Positions 11,700 through 23,700 of a stretch of DNA of 64,000 nt are shown here, in pieces. The notes under the pieces were generated by a model, which saw only the letters and a list, made by a program, of their open reading frames with translations, made no database searches and was not told the DNA's origin. The first letter of the stretch is position 1, and each line of letters begins with the position of its first letter. A program made the translations under genes and the position numbers. The DNA lies in the NCBI GenBank assembly GCA_038373885.1, contig JAWZYV010001774.1, positions 310,001 to 374,000 on the forward strand. The letters run 5' to 3'. This DNA comes from Cheiracanthium punctorium (Eukaryota; Arthropoda; Arachnida; Araneae; Cheiracanthiidae).

Positions 11700-12435
11700 T
11701 TAACAAATTATTTTTTTATTAAATGGTTTTTACTGTATACGCATTTTAAAAATATAAACCTCATAACTAGGTATTAAGGACAAATTTGTAACCACTACGG
11801 TCATTCTGGAAGAAATAAAATAATTACAGTGTACTTAAGTGACTTGAATAGCAATTTATTTGCAATATAATTACATATGACTATGTTTTATATGAAAGGA
11901 AAATTCAGAAACATACAGACAAATACAAAATTTTTGAATTGCACATAAGAAATAGTTTAATGAATAGAAAACACAATGACAACTATATACAAACATCACA
12001 GTGATTCTAATGTACATGAAAAATTACCACAACTTCAAGATGATAGGCCACAGTCCTTTCTACCAATAGAATACATACCTACAAATTAAAAGAAAGTCTA
12101 TAACCCAAAATAATTTTGGTCAACACGAAAAACCTATATACCAAAGCACGTTCAATACGAAAAGTGCATCCAAGATATCGCTTCCATTCTAATATCTCTA
12201 GCACATTAATAGAATATGTACAGTCTCAGTGACGATTTTTGAGATCCATATTTCTTTGATATAAAGTTAAAATAACCAGACAATATGGCCTATTAATCAG
12301 AAGTCAGGGTACACTTATCTACAACACTTCAAAAGTTCATGGAAAAATTAAACATCCATAGATTTAAAAATTACATTCCAGTAAAATGTAGATCCCACAA
12401 CAGTAAATTTACTCATATTAATTAGAAATACAAGG
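11700..12435 (-). other. HELZ 3' untranslated region with candidate poly(A) signals
   Basis: AT-rich, no open frame. On the minus strand AATAAA occurs near 11855 and again at 11715-11720. Either could end the transcript; the second is followed within 30 bases by AT/GT-rich sequence. The exact cleavage site cannot be read from sequence alone. Confidence 0.6.
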
Positions 12436-14776
12436 TCATTGCTGGGGAGATCGTAGAATTTTGGCATATGTCATACCTTCTGAAGATAATTGAGGATAAC
12501 GAAGTGAAGAATCATTATTTGACTGCAGAGAGAGCTCAAACATGAAAGGAGACGATGTAGTATTTTCAGATCGCAGCGGTTTTTGCATAACTTTTGATGT
12601 GCCTTCTTTGGTGTGGGGCAGTAAATGAGAAGAAAGAATATCGGGTATATCTGGGTACGACATAGATAGTGGTCCTGCAGTCATGTGACCATTGGTTTCT
12701 CTGCTTCGGGTGGGAGATCTTTCTTCTGGGCGTTCAAAATTATATAGAAAGGGCTGAGAATTTTCGCTGCTATCATGGGAATTATTGACACCTCTCAAGC
12801 GACTCAAGTAACAACCTTGAGCACTACCTGGATCAGGGAGCTGAAATGGGGAACTTGCTGGCTCCTGGAAAGCAGGAGGAGGTTTGCATTCTCCCGATGA
12901 CATCCATATTCTTTTCCAATGATTAGATGAATCCACTTCTGCATTACGCCTGTTGGGAAACGAATCAGAAGAAAAATTAGAGAACGAATCAGATGGGAAT
13001 ATGTCATCATGTATATCACCATTTGGCATCCTTTCTTCATTTTGTACGTTATTAATAGAAAGCCTTGACATAGCATGTACTGGCAGCTCTTGAACGGGTC
13101 TGTTCATCATTATGTTACCATTCATGTTTGGATTATTTTCATTCATCCACGGCATTTGATTCATGATGTGATTAACAGGTCTCGGCATTTCTTGATTTTG
13201 TTCATTATTGAAAAGGTTTATTTCTGGCTTATTCATTGGAAACAGACGATTTTGCAAAAATGGTGATGCTGGATCAAGAGGAAAGGTTTCAGAATTATTC
13301 ATAGCTTCTGGCGTGTGACTGTTGTTCAGTATTGGTCTGGGAGATGCAAATGGGGATGCAGTAATATTTCTTTGAACCATAACAGGTGGCTCAGGTATTG
13401 GGTGAGACATCAATATAGACTGGTTTTTAATTTTTTCATATGCCTCTTGGTCTTTCCTTATTGAAGTAATCAACATAATGCATGTCTTAAAAGCTATCTG
13501 ACCTTCAGCTTGCATTAAATGAGAAAGAAAATTTTTAGCTTGCTCATCTCCTTCCATGAATTTGAAAACATTCATTCCATGTGGTAATATTTTTTGAAGT
13601 AAACTCAATTTCTCCTCCAAAATATTTTTAAAAATCTGGATACTTGTAATTTCAATGTGACTTAACTTTTGTAAGTGCTCATGCACAGCAATCCACTTGT
13701 CCCCAATAGGAAGTGTATTTTGTGCTGGCGGTACTATAGGATGCACATCTGGGCCATTGAATACAGGAGGTCGAATTAACTCTCTCTCATTTGGAAAACC
13801 ATTCATTTCATGAAAAGGAACTCTGACACCATGATCATCACTGTGATTAACAGCAATATTTTGCATTTCTGGTTCAGGAAATGACTTTGGTGAAAAGGGT
13901 ACCCAAGAATTATGATAAGGTAATTTGACTGTTCGAATCTGTGCATGTTCAGGATATGAGCCGGCGTTATTTAATTCACCGTTAACAATACCATTTTTAA
14001 AAGGATAAAATGGTTCATCTGCTTTCATTACACCGAATGGCTTATTGGATTTATCTTCCACATTATTAAACAAAATCTGACCATTCTGAAAAGGATGCTC
14101 TTCATTCTGGCCATTCACCGATGCAAAATTCTCCATACGACTAAAGAACTGCCTCTTTGCTTCATCTCTCTCCTCAGCACTTTTGAACATAACATTAAAA
14201 GGAGGCTCATTTCTTTTCATTTGTCTGTTAAACGGTAAACCATGTTGCTCAAAGTCTTTTAAATGGTCCATCATCATTGTGCCGCGATTTGTAATTTTAC
14301 GTGGAAACACATTGGATGGCATGCGGGATTGGATATTAGCACCCCTCTGAGGGGGAGGGGGAGGAGCTGGCTGTACAGGAGGGGAATTATAGGGATAGGT
14401 CTGAAAAGGATTGGGTTGCCCAGCATTAATTAAGGATGGGCAAAAACCAACCATATTATAGGGATGTGGAGCAGACAGCATATGAGAAACTGGCACCACA
14501 GCCGGCTGAATGATGGGAGGTCCTTGCAAAGGAGTAAAAGGGAAAAGAACCCAAGATGGTGGAGGAGCTGCATTTTCACAAAATGATTCACCAGTTGAGA
14601 CTGGAGTCGGTTGACCATGATACATTCTACCAGGAACAAATTCGGGTGCAAGTGGATTAAGTATGAAGTTCTTTTTTAGTTCCATACTATCAAGTTGAGA
14701 TCGTAAAGAATCCCACGTAATTCCAAAAAGACTGTTTTCTTTGTGACATGTTAAGATGAATTTTTCCCATAGTTTC
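12436..14776 (-). CDS. HELZ: HELZ coding exon 15: end of helicase, PAM2 motif, disordered tail
   Basis: Residues 922-1701. K-L-W-E-K-F closes the helicase. [14 protein letters not shown] (958-971) is a PAM2 motif, the peptide that binds the MLLE domain of poly(A)-binding protein. The remaining ~730 residues are rich in Pro, Asn, Ser, Met and Phe with no folded domain visible, apart from a plausible helical stretch near 1290-1350 (H-L-Q-K-L-S-H-I-E...F-K-N-I-L-E-E-K-L). The last residues [10 protein letters not shown] correspond to M-S-Y-A-S-A-L-R-A-P near the human C terminus. Acceptor TTTTAAG at 14777; TGA-less end: the stop is at 12436-12438. Confidence 0.95.
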
Positions 14777-17700
14777 CTTAAAAGAGAAAGAAAGAAAAAA
14801 ATAATTAGTTTTTAAAACAGCATTAATTTTTCATAACTACTTTCAATACAGCAGTTTAGTGCCATATCTGATAAATGTAGCCAAAATCAGTACTGATATT
14901 TTGTATTAAGATAAAATTACAACCTCTAAAAAAGATCATAATTGACTAAACCACAGTATTTAAACCACAGTGTGTGTAAATATTAATAAAAACACAAGTT
15001 ACTGAATGTAATTAACCCCTTAAGTGTGACATATATTTCGGAAAAATGGACCAAAAATGGAAAATTTTTTTGACTGTTTAATTTTGTTCTTTATATTATT
15101 ATAAAAGTTAGAAAATGGTTTTTTATTACAAAAATAAATTTTTAAATGCAATAACCACTATATTTATATTTTTTGCATACACATGAAACAGTAATGGATT
15201 ACCTAAACTGTACTCCTCATCGGTGTCTGAATCAGGCATTGCGAAAAAAGAAAATTATTTACAAAAAAACTCACTGAAAAGCAACCGAAACTAAACGAGA
15301 AAACGAAACTCTTTATCAACCCAAGCGTGTTTTTGTTTACAGGCAGTTTTCGAAAGCCAGACCCACCACTCGCGGACGATTCTACTCCGCAGGGGGTAAT
15401 TTAGTCTTTCCCGAAAAGCTCAAACTAACACTGATAAAACGTAAACATTCCCGCCCTTTTTTCTCGTCACCCCTATTTTGATGAAATCAAAGGAGACCTG
15501 ACTCATGCGCAAAAGCATAAACGAAAACAGACTATATCTGAACAGCTGACAACACCCACCTACCTTTTCCCCCGACCGTCGAAATCGGTGAAAAACTAGG
15601 ACCACTAATGCCATCTATTAGGAAAATAGAGAATTAAGTATCCTTTAGAAGAAACGAATCCAGTTCGGGCTTCACAAAATAGAAACGTTAATTTTTCTTC
15701 TACCCGAACTCAGTTCGGGCATCACAAATACTGCACGTAGTAGTTGCCCGAACTGGACTCGGGCGACACTGGCAAGGGGTTAAAAAGTAAATTTAAAAAA
15801 TAAGCATATTTTATAAAAAAAAACAGTAAGTTCAAAGCATGTTTTATAGTAACAAATTCAGAATTACTTGAATTTATATATTATTCTGTTAATGGGGATA
15901 AACTATCCAAATGTTATAGAAAGAAGTTGTAGAAATATTCCATGTATATAAAAATGAACGAATGTGGGTGTGTATGACGTTGAAAAACTCCAAAACCGTT
16001 TCACCGATCACCATGAAATTTGGTATACCGTAGTCTTTTATCACGGAGAAGGTTTTTATGCTATCCATTTTCCTCTATCTCACCGCTAGGTGGCGCTGCA
16101 GAACATCGAATTCTATTCAACTGCTTGCTATGAAAATACCGTTTTAACTATCTTGACAAAAATTGGTACATATGGATATTTGAACACGGAGAATATTTTT
16201 ACGCAATCTATTTTGATATAACTTGCCGCTAGGTGGTGCTGCAGAGCATCAAATTATTTTCCATTCGACCGCTTGCTGTGAAAGTACCATTCAAATGATT
16301 TTGATGAAAATTGGTACACATGGATATTTGAACACAGAGAATATTTTTACATTATCCAATTTCTTCTAACTTGCCGCTAGCTGACGCAGCTGAACATTGA
16401 ATTCTATTCAACCGCTTGCTATGAAAATGCCGTTTAACTTACTCTGACGAAAATTGGTATGTTTAGATATTTGAATATGGAGAATATTTTTACACTACAC
16501 ATTTTGTTATAACTTGCCGCTAGATGGCGCTGCAGAGTGTCGAGTTCTATTCCGTTTGACCGCTTGCTATGAAAATACCATTCAATCGACTTTGATGAAA
16601 ATTGGTATACACACAGATATTTGAAAATGTAGAGTATTTTTACGCTATCCATTTTGTTGTAACTTGCTGCTAGATGGGCTGCAGAATGTCGAATTCTATT
16701 TCGTTTAAGCGCTTGCTGTGAAAATACTGGCCAACCGAACTGATGACAATCGGTACACATGGATATATGAACATGGAGAATACTTTTACACTATCCGTTT
16801 GGCTATAACTTGCCACAATATGGCGTTGCAGCACATCAACTTCTATACTGTTCAACCAATCACCATAAAAAATTTTTATACTTACACATTTGAGCACGCA
16901 GATTATATTCTAACTATTCATTTAGCTGTTACTCACTACTAAATGGCACTGCAGCGCTTTATTACTTTAACTCGCCATTAGATGGCAATGCAGTGCACTA
17001 ACTTCCTGACCGCACAATTGACCGCTATGAAAATTGATATACATATATACTTGAACATGGAGAACATTTTCATGTTATCCATTTTGCTATAAATAGCTAT
17101 TTCATTGTGCTGTAGCACATCATTACCTTAACTGGCCAATAGATGGAGCAGCAATATATAAAGACTGTTCAACTGATGGCTATGAAAACTGGTATAGATA
17201 GATATTTGAACACTGAGAATATTCTGTCATTATCCATTTTGCTATAACTTGCCACTAGATGTCACTTCAAACCAATAACTTCAGGATCGTTCAACTGATC
17301 GCCATAGAAATTTGTAAACATAGATGTTTGAACAAAAAGAATATTTTAACGGCATCCGTTTAGCTATAACTCGCCTTCTGTACCATTCAACCGTTTGCTA
17401 TGAAAATACCATTCAACTGATTTATGAAAATTGGTACACACAGATATTTGAGCACGGAGAATACTTTTACGCTATCTGTTTTGCAGTGACTTGCCTCTAG
17501 ATGCCAATGCAGTGCACCAACTTCAAAGCCGTTCGACCAATCACCTTAAAAATTGGTATACATACACATTTGAGTAGAGAGAGTATATATTTTTAGTATT
17601 CATTTGGCTGTACTGACAATTTGATGGCACTACAGCCAGGTCCTGATTTCCGGGAGGGCATTCGAGGCAAGTGCCCGGGCCCACAACGAAAAGGGAGGGA

Positions 17701-20700
17701 CCCCAAATCGTTCTTTAAGTTTAAAAATTTGTAAATTTTGAAAAAAAGTTTTTGAAAGAGGATCCCCTAATGAAGCTTTTGCCCTGGGCCCCCCAACTCG
17801 GAAAATCTGCCCCTAACTGCAGCCCTATAGTTTATTATTTTAAGTCACTACTAGATAGCACTTCAGCAATCAACTTCTTGATCGTTCAATTAACCGCTCT
17901 GAAAATTGGTAAACATACACATTTGAAAACAGATTATTTTCGCATTATCCATTTTGCTTAACTCGCCCTTTGATGGCATGGTAGTGTATTATTACTTTAA
18001 TTCGCCACTAGATGGCACTGCAGCGTATCTTCACACTGCACTAGATGGCACTGCAGCGTATCTTCACACTGCACTAGAGATGGCACTACAGCGTGCAGCA
18101 GCACCATTAAACTGTTTGCTATGAAAATTCGTACACATAGATATTTGAACAGGAAAATATTTTGATGCTATCCATTTTGCAAAAACTTCGACAGTTGATG
18201 GCGCTGCGTCGGATCTTCTTCACCGCGTTCAGCTGATCACCATGAAATTCTTTATGCATAATTATCAAATGCAGATAATATTTATGCAATATGAATTTTG
18301 CTATATCTATTTATTATGATAAATAGTATTTACAACAAACTGTATTATAAAAAAAAGGAATCCATTCATTCCTGTGCAAAGAGCGGAGCATTCAGCTAGT
18401 ATTAAATATATCACATCTCAAAAATAAAGGTTCCTGTAATTCTCATATTGCCATACTTTATTCTTGAAGTGTTTTAAAAAGTACGTTAATGATATTAATA
18501 GAAAAAACTAGTCAGTAAAGAGTTGTCATTAGCATGCATGAAAACTGCATATTATTAAAATATTTATAGCCAGTGTTAAGATTAACTAAAAAATATATTT
18601 GAGGGGAGTAAATAAAATTAATTTGTAGAAATCACTACTGGAGAAAAATCTATTCATGTCAATAACTAATGATTGACAATAATATAAAAACTATGTGATT
18701 AACAATTGATCAGTTATTTCTGAATTTTAGAATTAAAGATAAATCAATTGTTAACCCCTTATTGCAATTAGAGATCAGTGAATCATTAATCAAAAATTTA
18801 GTCTGAAGACCTATTCATGACCTATATTACCCTTTAACAATTAATTAAAACTAGTTAATTGCAAAATTTTCGGTAAAACAGGGATCAAGGAATTTTTTTA
18901 GGAAGCTAGTTTTAAATATTTTTCAAAAAATAGAAAAACAATCAAATACAGTTTGTCAGTCTGGCTATTTGTTCTATCTGTAGTTTGCAGACAGACAGAT
19001 AAACTGAATTTATCAACACATTTAACTTTGTTGGAAGTGTTAAAAAAGAGTTCCAATTATTTTTTTAAAAAAGTCTACATGTATTCAGCAGAGAATGCAG
19101 TTTTAAACTGTTTTAATCAAATTAATTTTATGACTAACAATTAACTGCTAATTGTAAATTTGTGACTACACTATTGATTAGTAATTAGATTGATTATTAA
19201 AAATTTTAGTTAATAATTGATTAATCATCAATTGTTTTTTGCCCAATAATGGTAAAAATGAATTTTTGTTTTTGTTTTTTAAGCAACCTTAAAACAATAA
19301 GCAGCATCTTTATTAAGTAATAGTTCTATGGTTCTTAAATTAAATATAAAATAAGTTTGTTCAATATGTTGACAGGCAGCAAGTTTCTATAGTTTTAAAA
19401 CTTGTCTCATTATTAAGAAGAAAAGATCTTTACCTGCATTTCCCAACAGAACACATTGACACGGGATCTCCCACAACAGCTACTAAAGACTGGGCACGAG
19501 TTATGGCAGTATTTAAAAGCCTTGCATTTGACAGGAAGCCATGATCCAAATCAATATCTGATTTTGACTTAGAATCACAAGTTTGTCTTGTTCTGACAGC
19601 ACTTAAAAATATAACTCTGAACTGCTTGCCTGTAAAAAAAAAAAATAAGTATTCATATATATATATCGCATTTTGAATGCACAACTTTTTTTTTTTTCCC
19701 CCCATACAGAAAGCAATGATGAATCTGTCGTAATCCATATTTAAATAAAACAAGATTTAAAATTTGTGTGAATGTGCCTGTCTTGCATATACGAAATTTA
19801 GTACCAGGATTTCAATATTACAGGTGCTAGCACACAACAAAGCAATTTATGAAATTTTAATTTAAAAATCTAATTTTGCATTTTACATGATTATAGATCT
19901 ATTTTTTAAAACAAATTTTACTGCGCAAATAGCTGCCTGACAACAGTTGTGTGCCTCCTTAAAAATCCCCCCCCCCCCAAAAAAAAAGTTGCCTGGCTTG
20001 GTGAAACATTAAAAACTTTTCAGTTTCATTAAAATTTTAATAATTACCTTGAACATTCAATACTCTTTCCACAGACACACCATGCAATTTCTTTTTTCGG
20101 AGCTCTGCTCTTATTCTCACAACCTATTGATAAAAACAGAATATTTTATTTCAATTCAGAAACATCTCATTTATACGTAATTATAAGGATTTTTTTTTAA
20201 GTTCTAAAACAAAATGGAACTTAAATTTCCTAAAATACATCTTTTTGAACATCAAATAAAACAATCAGATAATTTAATTACAACATAAAAACCTTTTTGT
20301 GATTAATGACACTTACAAGGACTGCAAGCAAAAATGTTCTATGTACAGTAAATCAGTACAGTGCATTTAAATTTGTACTGTTCTAATAAGAATTTTAAAA
20401 TAATTTTACGCACCTTTCAGCAGCCATTAATCAAAATCAGTTATTGTGAAGTTTACATATATACTCCACCATTTACTAAGTATTACTGATGAGAAAGAAG
20501 AGCATTAGCTTTTATACTCAGTACATGGAGAAGGAGGGGGAAAGGAGGAGATACTTGAATGTACCTACTGTAATGAAAACTTCAATAAAGGAAAATTAAA
20601 GAAAAAGACAGAAATTAACAAGGAAGAGAAAAGATTGAAATTTATTTAAATTTCAATTTTTTTTTGTTCATGAGCTTTATTATTAAGAACATTTTCCAGT

Positions 20701-23700
20701 ACTGGCCGCTGTCGATGGCCGCTTCGCGGCCAAAATGTGCAACCTACAGCACACTGGCTGCTTCGCTACTGGCTTGTGCAACCTACGGCACACGGTCCTC
20801 TTTGCAAACGAAATTTGCAATCTGCAGGTCATTTGCCGGCTAGTAATTATAGATTTACGACAAAAGCAAAATAAACAACAAGAAAGTAACCTAAAAAGCT
20901 ATAAAATCCAACACATTGAAATCAAAATCCACCCAGTTAAACGAATTCAAAATTAAGCGCTTATGACAAAAACATATGTCCCCAAAAACAATCTAAAACA
21001 CTCAATTAAACACTTCAAAATAAACAAACACTTATGGATTTATGACAAAAAAATTTTTAAATGTCCGAAAACAATCGAAATGGAAGTTGCGATCCAACAA
21101 CGTTGAAATCAAAATGCATCCGTTTAAACGAATTGAAAATTAAGCAAATGCTGTCACCAAAACAATCTAAAACACTCTAACATTTTAAAAATATCCTGGC
21201 TACGCTACTGCATAGACGCGTAGTCGTAAGGCTGACTGACAATGTTAACAGAATCACGAAATCTTCTTTACTGGTTAAAATTTTTTATTTGGGAATACCT
21301 TATTCCCCCGTAAATGATATATATTTCGGTTACACATAAACACCAGAGTTGCCAACCTGGCAAGGTCTAAAATCAGGAGATTTTATTCTAAAAATCAGGA
21401 GACTTGTTTTCGATTAAAAAACTAAATTTAAAAAAAAAAACAGGGTTGTAACAGCTGAAACTACATTTTGGCAAGAGAAAAAAAGCCTCTTTGGAGGGAC
21501 GTTTGTTGCCAGATATAGATATTTTTAGACCACAAAAAAATATTAATTTTGGGTCATGTCTTCTATTAGGTAGTCAGTAGCTTGTAAAAAATTTAGCAAC
21601 ATGAAAAATATTAAGTTGGAAAGTTAAAAATTGGGGTCAATTTTTACTTTTAAGGAGGATTAAACAAAACAATGTTAAATGAAAAATAATCATTTTAAAG
21701 AGCGATGGAAAAAGATAGAAGTTTCAATGCTTTAGAACATGAAGCTGCATTTCTTTCACTATTATACATTTTGTCAGTGAAGTCCGAACTTTATGATGTC
21801 AGACATGTGTGGACTGGAACTAGTTTGATTGCAGGAAAGGGGGAAAATGCTGAGAAGGGTTCCTTCCCACGACAAAACTTAGAAAAAGATTTCAAATTCA
21901 AAAAATCTCATTATTCATGTGATGAATAATAATAATCAGGAGAAAATGAGCAATTATCAAAAATCAGGAGAAATGTATCCTAAATCAGGTTGGCAGGAGA
22001 TCAATGAAAAATCAGGAGTCTCCTGCCCAAATCAGGAGAGTTGGCAACTCTGAAACACATAACACATCATCAGTCGTTTCTGGATCTCACACTGTGTGAG
22101 ATCCAGATCTCGCACTGTGTCTCAAAGTGTGAGATCCAGAAACGACTGATGATGATTATGTGTTTATGTGTAACCGAAATATATATCATTTACGGGGGAA
22201 TAAGGTATTCCCAAATAAAAAATTTCAACTGATTAATCTGCCGTATTAAATAATGCATTATAAGTCTTCTTTACTGGTCGGCAATTTTTTTAAGCGAATA
22301 TTCACAGGCCAGCGATGCTGGACGGGTTGTCGGCTAGTAATTATAGATTTACGACAAAAACAAAATAACGAACACCAAATTAACCTAAATAAAAGCTATA
22401 TCCAACAACGTTGAAATCAAAATCCATTAAAATAAGTTTTCACAAAAACACTACATTTAAACACCAGTTTTTGAACTGAAGAGAGCCAATGGCAACTTAG
22501 GTTGCCATTTGGCATTTTTTTTACTATTAAGAAATTTTTAAAAAAGCTTCCTACAACAATGAATTCAAAATTAAACAAACACTTCTGGATTTGCGACAAA
22601 AACAAAAGAAATGTCCCAAAACAATCTAAATAAAAGTTCAGATCCAACAATGTTGAAATCGAAATCCATCCGGTTAAATGAATTCTAAAATGCTTATGAC
22701 AATATCCCACAACAATCGAAATAAAAGTTATGGTACAACGTTGAAATCAAAATCCATCCGGTTAAACAAATCAAAATAAACAGTTACAACAAAAACAAAA
22801 TAAAGAATCTGAAACACACAAACACTTTTAAAATATGATTTCACAATATGTCAGGCTGTCCAGTGAGAGAGAGCAATAAAAAAAAAAAAAAAAAAAGTGT
22901 GACTTCCAAAATCAATAAACGTTTACGTTGTCAATTTCTAAAAAAGAACTCCTACAAATGTATGTTTAAGTGTTGTGCCAAAGCTAAAAGCCTTGGTTGT
23001 GCAAGCAAAATTTTAAGCATTCTAAATAAATTTGCCCAAAGTCTATCAAAATTATCAGTTAAATAAAACTTAAATAAGGAGTACGGCATCGCTATGACGT
23101 CATCTAATCGATCAACGGAAGAAATTATGTTCTGTGATTTTTTTTTCAAGATCCTAGGAATGAATCATTTGCTTCCATTCTGTGTTTACTTTTTCAAGGT
23201 GTGATGTCTCGCTAGATATTTAGATTTGGAAGAAGCAGCAAGTTTCAGAAAGGTAAATTTTTTTAGAGATCTTTCGAACTGTATAAAAAAAAAAATGTAG
23301 CTTTTAGTAAGACAAAAAAATGTCGTTTTTACCAAAATTTCAACATGTTGACCGATGCACGGAGGCGATCAGTCGAACCCGGAGAGCATGATGAACTGGA
23401 TTTTTATTATTTAGATTATATTGATTTTTAGAAAATAAACCTTAAATTTAAAATGGCTAATTTATTGCAGAGTAGAACAGACTGAAAATTGGCCCATTTT
23501 GCACAGCAAAAAATTACACATTCTGAATTTTTTAACAAGTTTACATATTCTGAATTTTGGCTTCTCAAACGATTTTCAGTATCCTCATGGGCCAAGAACA
23601 TTTGAACAATCTGTGCAGAAAATCAGCAAGAACGTTCGAATTTTCAGTTCAGAAAAAGGTGAACAATCAGGTTTTAGGGCATGCAAAAACATGGCACATA

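Larger units (their letters stand above)
20830..22830. repeat. Degenerate tandem array, split by a fold-back element
   Basis: The phrase GGCTAGTAATTATAGATTTA occurs at about 20840 and 22336, each followed by repeats of CCAACAxxGTTGAAATCAAA, ATCCAxCCGGTTAAACGAAT, TCAAAATTAAGCAAACACTT, and ACAAAAACAAAAT. The units are about 100-130 bp, and diverged. The right block runs to about 22830. A 14-bp TCTTCTTTACTGGT at 21262-21275 recurs at 22265-22278. The array occupies HELZ intron 12. GC-rich CGGCC phrases lie at its left border (20700-20830). Confidence 0.65.

Noticed and set aside
12804..14651. Secondary frames within the HELZ last exon (90, 73 and 63 codons)
   Set aside because: Shadows of the 749-codon frame in other phases.
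16434..16942. Several frames of 74-108 codons
   Set aside because: All lie in the 145-bp satellite and repeat the same residues each unit.
15950..18390. CRISPR-like array
   Set aside because: Units are 115-148 bp and diverged throughout, there are no unique spacers, and the host gene is eukaryotic.
21705..21929. 74-codon frame in the nested 709-bp element, as a possible transposase
   Set aside because: Too short, with no DDE or zinc-finger signature; kept only as a note on the element.
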